Positions 59,301-64,000 of a DNA stretch of 64,000 nt are shown piece after piece (within the stretch, counting starts at the first letter, position 1; each line of letters opens with the position of its first letter). The notes beneath the pieces are model-generated. The model did not search any database and had not been told where the DNA came from. It saw only the letters and a program-made list of their open reading frames with translations. A program made the translations under genes and the position numbers. Origin of the DNA: Rhyacichthys aspro (taxonomy: Eukaryota; Chordata; Actinopteri; Gobiiformes; Rhyacichthyidae); contig CM072160.1 in the NCBI GenBank assembly GCA_036850595.1, positions 7,519,773 to 7,583,772 of the forward strand, read 5' to 3'.

Positions 59301-62300
59301 TTATGAGACATGCTGAAAATGGTGTACACCAGCACGCACAAATGGGCTACTGCACACTATCAGGGAAGTTATTGTAAATATGGCTGTTTTATCTACAGTA
59401 CTCAGTGTTTTCCCTCAAAAGCTGCCCTCTTCTTTTAAATAAACAATGCAATGTGTTTTGTTATACTATAGAGTGAGATGAGACTGTTTCACCTGCAGTA
59501 TCTGCAGAGTTGAACTAGGATGCAAATGCATTTGTATGTAATGAGCAGTTAAAGATGAAACTATGCAGTTTATGAAGACAACAAATAACACAGGTATCAA
59601 TGACTTACAACAAAAACGCCGGAAATTAGTACAAGTCACCTCAGTTGTGCAGTATATAGTTTAGTCCCTTTATTATTTCTGCATGTGTCCACAAACTGGG
59701 GGAGTGAAGACAGACCATTATTTTTAATAGATAACAAACTAATCTTAACCCTAAGTACTCACAGTACTTGTACGTACGTGACTTTTTAAACAAGTCTTAA
59801 ACTACAGAAAAGTTGAAGCTTGGAATATGACACACAGTCTTATTTCACCTAACCTAATTTGAGGTACAATAAAAACCCATCTGTGGCCTGCTGTGTGTGT
59901 CTGCCACTTGCTTCAGATGTTTGCCCAGTTTGCTTATTCTTGCACTTTTTTGGTTAATTATGTGAGGACTTGTGGCTTGGTTTTATTTATGTGTGCACTG
60001 ATGTAGTGTACAATAGTGTAGTGTTGTTGTCTTGCTGTCTGATCGTGCCTCTGGCTGGTGCTCAGGAGTACATGAAGCTGTCAGATGTGTATAAGATGTA
60101 CGGCACCAGTGACAGCAGCCGACCCAACTTGCACAGCCACACGGTTGCCATAGACGCTGCGTTAGCCGGCCCCTGCGAGGTACAATCACTTCCTGTCTGT
60201 CTCTTTCATCACTTTGTGTGGAGTCTGTCACTGAGTCTCTCTCCTGATCCTTTATTTTTTAAAACATGTTGCTCCCTCTGCTGGTTTGGTATTCGTTGTA
60301 CTGTCTGCTCTATGGTTGCTGTGTATGAGACTCCAGTGTAAAGGTTGTACTCTCCAGTTCTGCATAAGGACTCACCGACAATAAACATTCAAAAAAGAAA
60401 TGCAGTTCAATCAAAGTTCAAAATCCCCAAAGTTTATATTTTCCTGACAGCTGCTTTCATTCCACATCTATTCCTCAAATTATCCTAGTGCAACATGTAA
60501 GGCATTAAGGTCTGCCTGTTTAATATATAATTCACATTTTGGCTTTTTTGTATCAACAGACTATATTATGCCACTTCATTAATGTGTTAATGTGCCTTTG
60601 GTTTGTAAGTGGAAAAAAACACTGTCACAGAGGGTGACAGTGGTTCAGGATTTTGAGTGGGTTTCCCAAGTAACTAAGTTCAAAGTTTACTTCAAATGTG
60701 CTTGTTGTTTTACTTTTTAATTCACACTTAGAGACTTTAAGTGTTACTACTGTGTTGTTTGTGCGCTTGCGTTTCCATGACGCTGCATGTAAGTGTTTCC
60801 TTTCAGAGCCTGGTGTGTTCTTGCCATGTTTCCCTCTGTTGCCTGCCTCGCTGACGTGTCGCCTCCCTCTCCTCTTCTCTGTTTCTGTCCGTGCCTGTTT
60901 GCCTCTGGTGAAGGAGTATGTGACAGTGGGCCAGTTAAATCAGATGTATGGGATGCCTAAAGTGGAGTCGTCCCCTACCTCCCCGCTTCGCCAGCAGCCC
61001 CTGCAGCCTGGAGCAGTAGACCCCGCCTTCTCCTGCCTCCCCTCTCCCCACGGCTCCTCCCTCTCTCTCTCTGTAGAGGTGTGTGTCCTGTCTCTCCTGC
61101 TGCTAATACTTCACCGGGTGACGTTAGTGAAAGACCTCCCACTCATAAACTCATGAACGAGATGTTTTACCTGCTGTGCATTTCTTCCCTGAAAGTATGC
61201 TCCTGTCCTTTCTCCATTCCTCCTCTTCCAAATTACTTGCACATTTTAAATCCACAGAACTTGTTTTAAAGCAGTTTAGAGTTCAACATGAATTCATGAA
61301 TAAACATCAAGGATAGGTGTGCATTTCAAACAATGCTGGTTTACAAATTATACAGTATAGACAATAATATATTGCTAATATTTAAAATCACCTAAGTCTG
61401 AGTTCAGGACGTTAGGAGTTACATGCATTTATATTTGAATACCTTGACACCTTATGATTGTATACTAAGGACAATTTTAGGCTGAGGGATTTTGGAAGTT
61501 TCTATTGGACACACTTGAAATGCTTGAACTTACAGCCCTAAGAGGAACCACAGACCTTTGAGAAATTGTTTGTATTTAAAAAACACTTTTATTTTACCTA
61601 GGGCTGTAGCGTCACACTCTTTAAAAACTCATTTTACACACCAGTGAAAACACATTCTGGGAGCAATTTCTTGCCCAAAGATGTTTCGACATCAACAGGA
61701 GGAGTGTGGATTAAACTGCCAACATTGCAGTTAGTAGACAACCCACTCTTCCTATTACACTACTGCCCTGTTCAGATTTACCTTTAACTTTGTGACTTTG
61801 AAACCTGCATGTATCCTTTACTGAAAGTACACACAGCAGATAAAGACAAGTAAGAAATAAACCAGAAAAACTTTAATGTTCCTGTATTAAATCTGGGTCA
61901 TCGCAGCAGGAACATGAATAAGACTAAAGAAATGTAAAAAGATATAATCGCTAGAGGGTATAAAGATAATGCAGCTGACAACCATAATGTGGTGCTGATA
62001 TTTTAGGAAGTCATTTTCATAAAAAAAACATTAATTTCTGCTTAAAAAATGCTTCTACCTTGTCTGTTCATGCTTTCTGAATGCTTTCTAATCTCTCTTT
62101 TCCTTTTCTGCCTTCCCTTGTCCTTTTTTACTTACCCTGCTGCTCGTCTGCACTCTGCAGTACCAGTCAGAGCCCACTAGACCTCGCCTTCCTAAGCTAG
62201 ATTTAGAGCAGTGGTACAAAGAGCTGATGGCTGGCTCCAGTCAGCTCGGCCCCCCTCCTCTCCCAGCCAAGTCACTGTCCAGTCGCAGGGCAGCGCTGCA

Positions 62301-63970
62301 GGTACTGCCTCTTCTTTCTCTTTCCTCCAGTTTGTTTCTACCGCTCTGCCAGTCATCACAAGCTGCCGGCTTTTGAATATGTCTGTGTGTGTGGTTGTAT
62401 GATTTTAAGCACACGGTGTGTCTGTTAGGGGAATGTTCGATTAAGACATAGACCTCTCCAGATTAAGCTTTTTATTTCCAGGTATACTGCCATGAATTCT
62501 GAGTAACTAACTTGTCAAAAGCAGAAAAAACAGCCCATCAGTGAGTAGTCTTGAATAATTCGGTCATACTGCTCCACCTTCACTTTGGCTAACATCAATA
62601 TCATCTTGATTTATAGAAGTAAATCAAGCCAAACTTATTTATTGGGATTTAGTGTTTTTTGTTTTTTTTTGCATGGATCAGGTCCACACTTTGTGAACCC
62701 AATATGTATACAGTCACTAAACTAAAAGTCTAAAAGCGTCATTTGTTACTGTGTAATAGAGCTTTTAGCAGAAATGTCCACAGAAATCATCAGTCATCCC
62801 TTTAAAAAAAGTGACTGTCTAAACACTTTGAAGTGATGACTTTGAAGCTTACAATAGTACATGAATGCAGCATAAAGTTGAGTAAGTCTGATCAAAGAGC
62901 TGCTTAATAAAAGGGCCTCGCTCAGTGTATATGAAGACTTTGATCATTTAATTTGAGAAGTGAAATAAACAGCGGATTGAAGCTGCATTTATTTAAATAC
63001 ATTTGAAATTTTGACTGTAAATGTGCTTTTAATGAATTTTCTGTAGGTGCTTGGTACTCATCTTTAACGGATTTTAATTTTGTAGCATTGCTGTTTCTGC
63101 ATCGCTGAAAGATGATCAGTAGTTTGTCATGTTCATTCAGTTTATCTTTTCCTCAGGTGTTCCGCTCAAAATTAGACAGTGATCCTGGCCAGTCCTATCA
63201 GGTGTCTAAATCCGGCTCGGCTTCACCTCTGCAGCACGGTGCAGCCACTCTGGGACGCAACACCAGCTCCAAGGTACAGGTTTGGTGCTCTGTCTTACAT
63301 CCATAGATAGTAGCCTGGGTTTAGTTGGATTTTGGTGTTAAATTTCTCACCTGCTCTGTCCCAGCAGAGCCCCCTGCTGGTGGCTAACAGCACTGGCAGT
63401 TTACCCAGGAACCTGGCGGCAACTCTCCAGGACATCGAGGCCAAGAGGCAGCTGGCTCTGCAGCAAAAAGGTAACTCATCTGGACCGACTCTTCTTTTCT
63501 GAATGAGCTAGTGTAGTGTAAAGTGTCACTGAAAACTCATTGACAGAAAAGGCCCACTATTGCAGAATTTCATGTTGCTATATTTAAAAAAAATCTTAAA
63601 CAATATCATAATTAATTTATTGTACAGACTAATTATATTTTAAAATATAATGGACAGGACAGGAATGAAATTTACCATTCCTACGTGTTTCCAAGTGTGT
63701 TGGTTATTGAAATGAGGTGCGTGAGGTGGTGACAACACAGAGCCTTGGGGCTTCACTAAACGGATCAGTGTAAAGCTGTGTGTCACAGTGTCTGCTGTAG
63801 TGCGACGAGATGGCTGCCACCCACGGGTGCTGGGTTGGACTCAGTGGCTGTGGTATCTGTCAGTATGTGTAATGTATAGGCTTTGCTCATATCTGTCTCT
63901 GTCTCCCTGCACCGCTGCACCACAGAGCCCCTGACCTCCAGACAGACCAGCGTTGAGGGAAGCTTGGCAG
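19821..63970 (+). CDS. phldb1: phldb1 (LL5-alpha), spliced, incomplete at 3' end
   Basis: Spliced coding sequence: 19821-19856, 21808-21909, 24876-24999, 25100-25270, 37220-37345, 42460-43961, 53557-53811, 54644-54781, 54940-55077, 56414-56542, 57764-57919, 58311-58421, 58538-58627, three cassettes (58902-59036, 60066-60179, 60914-61078), 62161-62301, 63157-63273, 63368-63470 and 63926-63970. Splice phases agree throughout and the translation follows vertebrate PHLDB1 from end to end. LL5 proteins are cortical scaffolds that bind phosphoinositides through a C-terminal PH domain and recruit CLASPs and other microtubule-anchoring factors; PHLDB1 has been linked to insulin-Akt signalling. Seen here are the FHA domain, the Ser/Pro-rich region and the first coiled coils. 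The PH domain is outside the window. The paralogue PHLDB2 is a poorer match. Confidence 0.95.
20389..20539 (+). repeat. Imperfect direct repeat, copy 1
   Basis: Shares ordered blocks with 21558-21693: AAGTGTTGCTAAATGCT, CCATCTGCTG, AATCACACCT, TTTTAA and CAGCCACGTCAGAAG. The spacing differs by small indels. It may be two copies of an unnamed dispersed element or a local duplication. Confidence 0.75.
21558..21693 (+). repeat. Imperfect direct repeat, copy 2
   Basis: Second copy of the segment at 20389-20539, ending about 115 bases before the acceptor of the exon at 21808. Confidence 0.75.
21808..21909 (+). CDS. phldb1: phldb1 exon 2 (conserved N-terminus)
   Basis: Acceptor TTTGTCAG|GAT and donor CAG|gtaagt bound a 102-base exon, phase 0 at both ends. 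The ATG at 21850 begins MDHLNRNMPECGRTTHQTLQ, which matches the human PHLDB1 start MDALNRNQIGPG in position and length. Fourteen further codons upstream (DLHASQGDVDNSVD) are open and in frame with the candidate exon at 19821. If the transcript instead starts with a non-coding exon, translation would begin at 21850, in a good context (GACATGG), but an out-of-frame ATG at 21815 would come first. Confidence 0.9.
22734..22865 (+). mobile_element. Probable diverged SINE
   Basis: Begins GGGCAGTATGGTGGCTCATG, which resembles the tRNA-like head of fish SINEs, continues with a degenerate box B (GTTTATAATCCC), and ends with TCATAACTATCCAATAAAAGACA, like the tail of the element at 8641-8804. The match is loose. 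Confidence 0.4.
24139..24152. promoter_or_regulatory. RFX X-box (GTTGCCATAGTAAC)
   Basis: This 14-mer fits the imperfect inverted-repeat X-box consensus bound by RFX factors (GTNNCCATRGNAAC). It lies about 720 bases upstream of the FHA exon. RFX sites mark ciliary and some neural or immune genes. A role here is inferred only from the motif. Confidence 0.35.
24876..24999 (+). CDS. phldb1: phldb1 exon 3 (start of FHA domain)
   Basis: Acceptor TTTTCTACAG|AGC, donor GAG G|gtgagg, phase 0 in and phase 1 out. The encoded STPLDLIDTGKGLK, PHLVSLGSGRLSTAI and TLLPLPEG match human PHLDB1 (PLDLIETGKGLK, PHLVSLGSGRLSTAITLLPLEEG) almost residue for residue. This is the lead-in and first strands of the FHA domain, around residues 47-87 of the long form. 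The identification is secure. Confidence 0.97.
25100..25270 (+). CDS. phldb1: phldb1 exon 4 (FHA core)
   Basis: Separated from exon 3 by a 100-base intron; acceptor TTGTCCCAG|GTC, donor CAGG|gtaaga, phase 1 at both ends. It encodes DINIQGPGVAAQHCFIENKS and HPCGNLCSVDGLQVKQPVRL, matching human DISLQGPGLAPEHCYIEN and YPCGNACTIDGLPVRQPTRL. The FHA core His is present (QHC). The position usually held by the phosphothreonine-binding Arg is not Arg here (LGHG; human has IGSA), and the Ser before the core His is replaced by Ala. Phosphopeptide binding is therefore likely altered, as appears true of the family. Confidence 0.97.
27190..27199. promoter_or_regulatory. MEF2 site (CTATTTATAG)
   Basis: An exact palindromic match to the MEF2 consensus YTAWWWWTAR, about 450 bases upstream of the internal promoter-like block. 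MEF2 drives muscle and neural genes. It pairs suggestively with the CArG box at 2910, but both are motif-only calls. Confidence 0.35.
27640..28255 (+). promoter_or_regulatory. Possible internal promoter and untranslated first exon
   Basis: A locally G+C- and CpG-richer block inside an AT-rich intron ends in a strong donor, AAA|gtaagt, at 28255. CpG-containing sequence continues to about 28560. A transcript starting here would splice to the exon at 37220, where an in-frame ATG (37225) occurs six codon positions into conserved FHA-end sequence; this would give an isoform missing most of the FHA domain. Open frames occur on both strands across the block, as expected of stop-poor G+C-rich DNA, and none is recognisable. 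Confidence 0.3.
37220..37345 (+). CDS. phldb1: phldb1 exon 5 (end of FHA domain)
   Basis: Acceptor GTTTTTCAG|GCT, donor GCAG|gtacag, phase 1 at both ends. It encodes CMLCFGQSAFFRFNHPEEAF followed by RMKSMMPQGG, matching human CMLCLGQSTFLRFNHPAEAK and WMKSMIPAGG. This completes the FHA fold (about residues 145-170) and leads into the disordered region. The segment after the second GG diverges from mammals. Confidence 0.96.
37346..42459 (+). other. phldb1: Intron 5 of phldb1 (5.1 kb)
   Basis: No coding sequence recognised. A CpG-containing patch at about 40230-40530 stands out from AT-rich surroundings and might be regulatory. The open frames at 37.5-37.9 kb on both strands have no recognisable motif. 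Confidence 0.65.
40230..40530. promoter_or_regulatory. CpG-containing patch, possible enhancer or promoter
   Basis: Roughly 300 bases with several CG dinucleotides (for example ACCGCGCT, GCGCTAAACGCCGG, GTCGCACGCC) in an otherwise CpG-poor intron, 2 kb upstream of the large exon. No TATA element or start exon could be assigned. Confidence 0.2.
42460..43961 (+). CDS. phldb1: phldb1 exon 6 (large Ser/Pro-rich exon)
   Basis: A 1,502-base exon, acceptor TTCTTGTAG|ACA (phase 1) and donor CTG|gtgagt (phase 0). It encodes about 500 residues, mostly disordered and rich in Ser and Pro. Conserved landmarks in order: ESLVNGNH, SSIEKDLQDIMDSLV, RYLLSPPTSPGAMSVGSS followed by YENTSP, several ESPR-type motifs, SPTL, LSPAYSLGSLPGSSP, and finally RERKNSITEISDNED then LLEYHRRQREERLREQEMER, which begins the coiled coil. 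All these match human PHLDB1. RKNSIT is a basophilic-kinase or 14-3-3-like site, and the many SP sites fit proline-directed kinases. The open frame extends upstream to 42321, but that part is intron. Confidence 0.98.
43962..48480 (+). other. phldb1: Intron 6 of phldb1, first part
   Basis: AT-rich intron with no confident exon. A 9-base segment at 47160-47168 is bracketed by a good acceptor and a good donor and could be a microexon. Other open frames lack motifs. Confidence 0.6.
47160..47168 (+). CDS. Possible 9-nt microexon
   Basis: TTTCTCCACAG precedes ATCCTGGAG, which is followed by GTAAGC, with a branch-point-like CACTAAT about 20 bases upstream. It would insert Ile-Leu-Glu in frame between EMERL and ERQRLETIL, inside the coiled coil. 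The human junction lacks these residues. With both splice sites near consensus it is plausible, but such short matches also arise by chance in a 9.6-kb intron. Confidence 0.2.
48486..48707 (+). promoter_or_regulatory. phldb1: Putative internal promoter and 5' UTR of short phldb1 isoform
   Basis: A TATA-like ATATAAAG lies at 48485-48492, an E-box CACGTG at 48557-48562 and a GC box CCGCCCCC at 48579-48586, all upstream of the ATG at 48708. A start site near 48515 would leave about 190 bases of 5' UTR, which includes one short upstream ATG frame. The elements are individually weak. Their value comes from the coding-like exon that follows. Confidence 0.35.
48708..48851 (+). CDS. phldb1: phldb1 candidate alternative first exon (short isoform)
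   Basis: The ATG at 48708 has a strong context (GCTATGG) and follows an in-frame TGA at 48633. It opens 48 codons that end at AAG|gtaacc, phase 0, matching the phase-0 acceptor of the next exon at 53557. The product starts MERYYVLSGSRTIPVV and ends DKPAFLNNMAALMK, then would continue ERQRLETILNLCAEY. About 35 of 48 third positions are G or C, against AT-rich flanks, which points to real coding sequence. The bases before it lack a pyrimidine tract, so it looks like a first exon. I do not recognise the peptide. The isoform would lack the FHA and Ser/Pro-rich regions. Confidence 0.6.
48852..53556 (+). other. phldb1: Intron 6 of phldb1, remainder
   Basis: No confident coding sequence. At 50333-50371 a short frame, MSAATKGSSSALN, meets a GTATGT donor at phase 0, but its start context is poor and it is probably chance. 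The ORF at 53.1-53.3 kb ends before the next exon and shows no motif. Confidence 0.6.
53557..53811 (+). CDS. phldb1: phldb1 exon 7 (coiled-coil continuation)
   Basis: Acceptor TGTCCACAG|GAA, donor GAG|gtgagg, phase 0 at both ends, 85 codons. It opens ERQRLETILNLCAEY, identical to human, has a variable middle (NKGESLDALSSSRTG... RRPSMENILGG), and ends SDEENLKEECSSTESTHQE, nearly identical to human. RRPSMENI is another basophilic phosphosite-like motif (RRPS). Confidence 0.97.
53812..54643 (+). other. phldb1: Intron 7 of phldb1
   Basis: 832 bases; nothing else recognised. The exon 7 frame stays open for about 24 further codons, but the GAG|gtgagg donor and the human match mark the boundary. 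Confidence 0.75.
54644..54781 (+). CDS. phldb1: phldb1 exon 8 (coiled coil)
   Basis: Acceptor TTACTGCAG|CAT, donor GAG|gtaaag, phase 0, 46 codons. It begins HEDSSSSSRLE and runs through heptad-like LEEERVRVLARIDELKTRL and NELEQQLQESKQE, aligning with human HEDAPSTKLQ and VKELEQQLQES. It is rich in Leu, Glu and Arg, as expected of a coiled coil. Confidence 0.96.
54940..55077 (+). CDS. phldb1: phldb1 exon 9 (coiled coil)
   Basis: After a 158-base intron; acceptor TGGTTGCAG|GCC, donor AAG|gtaaag, phase 0, 46 codons. AEMERALLQGER is identical to human. The rest (QIEAETDIINQLQSKLEELE, SAIQREKDK) keeps the heptad pattern and aligns with human QLQEKLVALETGIQKERDK. Confidence 0.96.
55078..56413 (+). 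other. phldb1: Intron 9 of phldb1
   Basis: 1.3 kb. A (TG)n microsatellite sits immediately before the next acceptor. At about 55499-55550 there is a coiled-coil-like stretch (QIQSLTEEIRNFK) without a usable donor; see the rejected list. Confidence 0.75.
56366..56405 (+). repeat. (TG)13-plus microsatellite in a splice acceptor region
   Basis: Thirteen TG units (56366-56391) plus a short imperfect extension end about eight bases before the acceptor AG of the 129-base exon at 56414. Only CTTTC separates the repeat from TAG, so the repeat occupies the usual pyrimidine-tract position. Confidence 0.95.
56414..56542 (+). CDS. phldb1: phldb1 exon 10 (in-frame coiled-coil exon)
   Basis: Acceptor TCTTTCTAG|GAG, donor AGG|gtgggt, phase 0, 43 codons: ERANVEAERQALQSLQEGYA, ELKNQLHNCPESLREHLQEQ, LKR. 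The PESLRE-LQEQLKR part resembles the corresponding segment I recall from PHLDB2; the human PHLDB1 form I remember goes straight from the previous exon to the next. It may therefore be an ancestral cassette used in some isoforms. Weak splice sites (TG repeat at the acceptor, gtgggt donor) also suggest regulated inclusion. Confidence 0.9.
56543..57763 (+). other. phldb1: Intron 10 of phldb1
   Basis: 1.2 kb; the exon 10 frame runs on as a chance ORF. Nothing else recognised. Confidence 0.75.
57764..57919 (+). CDS. phldb1: phldb1 exon 11 (coiled coil)
   Basis: Acceptor CCTCCATCAG|GAC, donor AAG|gtggga, phase 0, 52 codons. FEDLEFQQLERESSLEEERE is nearly identical to human LFEDLEFQQLERESRVEEERE, and it ends SSVAKRK (human RSIAKRK). 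This is one of the best conserved coiled-coil segments of the family. Confidence 0.97.
57920..58310 (+). other. phldb1: Intron 11 of phldb1
   Basis: 391 bases of AT-rich intron; nothing else seen. Confidence 0.8.
58311..58421 (+). CDS. phldb1: phldb1 exon 12 (coiled coil)
   Basis: Acceptor TTGTTTAAG|GAA (AAG type), donor AAG|gtatag, phase 0, 37 codons: EKVTALESQANQLGLQATQE then CERLAKDRTLTLQMLQK. Human has ERLAILDSQAGQIRAQAVQE then SERLARDKNASLQLLQK, so the alignment is gap-free. Confidence 0.96.
58538..58627 (+). CDS. phldb1: phldb1 exon 13 (RRYHSLTGG motif)
   Basis: After a 116-base intron; acceptor GTATGGCAG|GAA, donor GAG|gtgtgt (weak), phase 0, 30 codons. It encodes EKDRLSALERRYHSLTGGKS, FPKSPTAMRE; human has EKEKLTVLERRYHSLTGGRP, FPKTTSTLKE. 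It ends the first coiled coil and leads to the cassette cluster. Confidence 0.97.
58902..59036 (+). CDS. phldb1: phldb1 cassette exon A
   Basis: Acceptor CTTCACAGCAG|GAA (a NAGNAG site, so an extra CAG codon is possible), donor GAG|gtaact, phase 0, 135 bases, 45 codons. It begins EVLHISEVDLLFKDVHSS and ends YPSSPTE. Its first 18 residues resemble cassette B (EYMKLSDVYKMYGTSDSS). It can be skipped without changing frame. The tail is Ser/Pro/Cys-rich. The splice sites and the shared motif support it; I know no direct human counterpart. Confidence 0.7.
59037..60065 (+). other. phldb1: Intron between cassettes A and B
   Basis: 1.0 kb of AT-rich intron; nothing else recognised. Confidence 0.7.
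60066..60179 (+). CDS. phldb1: phldb1 cassette exon B
   Basis: Acceptor GGTGCTCAG|GAG, donor GAG|gtacaa, phase 0, 114 bases, 38 codons. It begins EYMKLSDVYKMYGTSDSSRP and ends AIDAALAGPCE. The motif E-Y-x-x-L/V-x-x-V/L-x-x-M-Y-G is shared with cassette C and, more loosely, with A. I recall a similar segment (EGYISVNEINE..CG) just after the first coiled coil in PHLDB2, which supports it as a genuine family element. Confidence 0.85.
60180..60913 (+). other. phldb1: Intron between cassettes B and C
   Basis: 734 bases, ending in a long pyrimidine-rich run before cassette C; nothing else recognised. Confidence 0.75.
60914..61078 (+). CDS. phldb1: phldb1 cassette exon C
   Basis: Acceptor GGTGAAG|GAG after a long pyrimidine-rich stretch, donor GAG|gtgtgt (weak), phase 0, 165 bases, 55 codons. 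It begins EYVTVGQLNQMYGMPKVESS, closely parallel to cassette B, then becomes Pro/Ser-rich and ends SLSLSVE. The last bases of the exon (a CT run followed by GTAG) themselves look like an acceptor. All three cassettes start and end with Glu codons and keep the frame in any combination. Confidence 0.85.
61079..62160 (+). other. phldb1: Intron after cassette C
   Basis: 1.1 kb holding a diverged minus-strand SINE at 61627-61769. Nothing else recognised. Confidence 0.75.
61627..61769 (-). mobile_element. tRNA-derived SINE, diverged
   Basis: On the minus strand from 61769 it reads GGGCAGTAGTGTAATAGGAA then GAGTGGGTTGTCTACTAAC and a degenerate box B, GGCAGTTTAATCC. Further in come the reverse complements of TTGCCCAAAGATGTTTCGAC and ACACACCAGTG. 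This order matches a common teleost SINE whose head usually ends in GGTTCGAATCC. Box B is mutated, so the copy is old. Confidence 0.6.
62161..62301 (+). CDS. phldb1: phldb1 exon (LDLEQWYKELMAG)
   Basis: Acceptor CACTCTGCAG|TAC, donor CAG|gtactg, phase 0, 47 codons. LPKLDLEQWYKELMAG and PPPLPAKSLSSRRAALQ match human LPAVDLEQWYQELMAG and PPPLPAKASRQLQ. PPPLPAK is an SH3-ligand-like run. Confidence 0.97.
62302..63156 (+). other. phldb1: Intron of phldb1
   Basis: 855 bases of AT-rich intron; nothing else recognised. Confidence 0.8.
63157..63273 (+). CDS. phldb1: phldb1 exon (VFRSKLDSD ... ATLGRNTSSK)
   Basis: Acceptor CTTTTCCTCAG|GTG, donor AAG|gtacag, phase 0, 39 codons. VFRSKLD and GAATLGRNTSSK align with human VYRSKMD and SVATLGRSPSPK; the Ser-rich middle is variable, as in mammals. 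Confidence 0.96.
63368..63470 (+). CDS. phldb1: phldb1 exon (GSLPRNLAATLQDIE)
   Basis: After a 94-base intron; the acceptor is a NAGNAG (CAGCAG|AGC), so starting at 63365 would add one Gln. Donor AAAAG|gtaact, phase 1 out. It encodes SPLLVANSTGSLPRNLAATL then QDIEAKRQLALQQK, matching human GTGSLPRNLAATLQDIETKR and QLALQQK. Confidence 0.97.
63471..63925 (+). other. phldb1: Intron of phldb1
   Basis: 455 bases; nothing else recognised. Confidence 0.75.
63926..63970 (+). CDS. phldb1: phldb1 small cassette exon (45 nt)
   Basis: Acceptor TGCACCACAG|AGC and donor GGCAG|gtagac enclose 45 bases, phase 1 at both ends. With the preceding base it reads EPLTSRQTSVEGSLA, then G shared with the next exon. 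I recall a long human isoform with a similar insert (around AEPLPTDDPAG) just before GQQVIEEQ, which fits this exon. The frame also stays open to the window edge, so the donor is not proven. Confidence 0.65.
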
Positions 63971-64000
63971 GTAGACAGATCCAGGGGCATCCACTTCTAC

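Overview
This is vertebrate genomic DNA, almost certainly from a ray-finned fish and probably a percomorph teleost. It is AT-rich, has long introns and GT-AG splice sites, and carries diverged tRNA-derived SINEs and a hAT-type transposon remnant of the kind common in teleosts. The species cannot be read from the sequence, nor whether this is the phldb1a or phldb1b copy.

The window holds one recognisable protein gene, phldb1 (LL5-alpha, pleckstrin-homology-like domain family B member 1), on the plus strand and cut by the right edge. I could place 17 exons with certainty or near certainty, with matching splice phases, plus several candidate alternative exons. Fully spliced, the window encodes about 1,300 residues. 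In order these are a short N-terminus, an FHA domain (exons at 24.9, 25.1 and 37.2 kb), a 1.5-kb Ser/Pro-rich exon at 42.5-44.0 kb, a long coiled-coil segment (53.6-58.6 kb), three cassette exons sharing a short motif (58.9-61.1 kb), and conserved linker exons (62.2-64.0 kb). The last coiled coil and the C-terminal PH domain lie beyond the window.

Region by region: 1-19.6 kb has no confident gene. It is upstream or 5'-intron sequence with a CArG+TATA promoter-like block near 2.9 kb, a fish repeat at 6.9 kb, a SINE at 8.6 kb, a perfect hairpin at 14.7 kb and a hAT MITE with an exact 8-bp target-site duplication at 17.7 kb. The 19.8-25.3 kb region holds the 5' coding exons. The 25.3-37.2 kb region is a large intron with a possible internal promoter at 27.6-28.3 kb. 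The 44-53.5 kb region is a second large intron containing a strong candidate alternative first exon at 48.7 kb, which would give a short isoform without the FHA and Ser/Pro-rich regions. The 53.5-64 kb region is exon-dense.

The main interest is the gene's apparent capacity for isoforms: up to four candidate starts, three cassette exons that appear to be duplicates of one another, a TG repeat beside an in-frame exon's acceptor, NAGNAG acceptors and a possible 9-nt microexon. Family assignments come from memory of vertebrate PHLDB1/PHLDB2 proteins. No searches were run.
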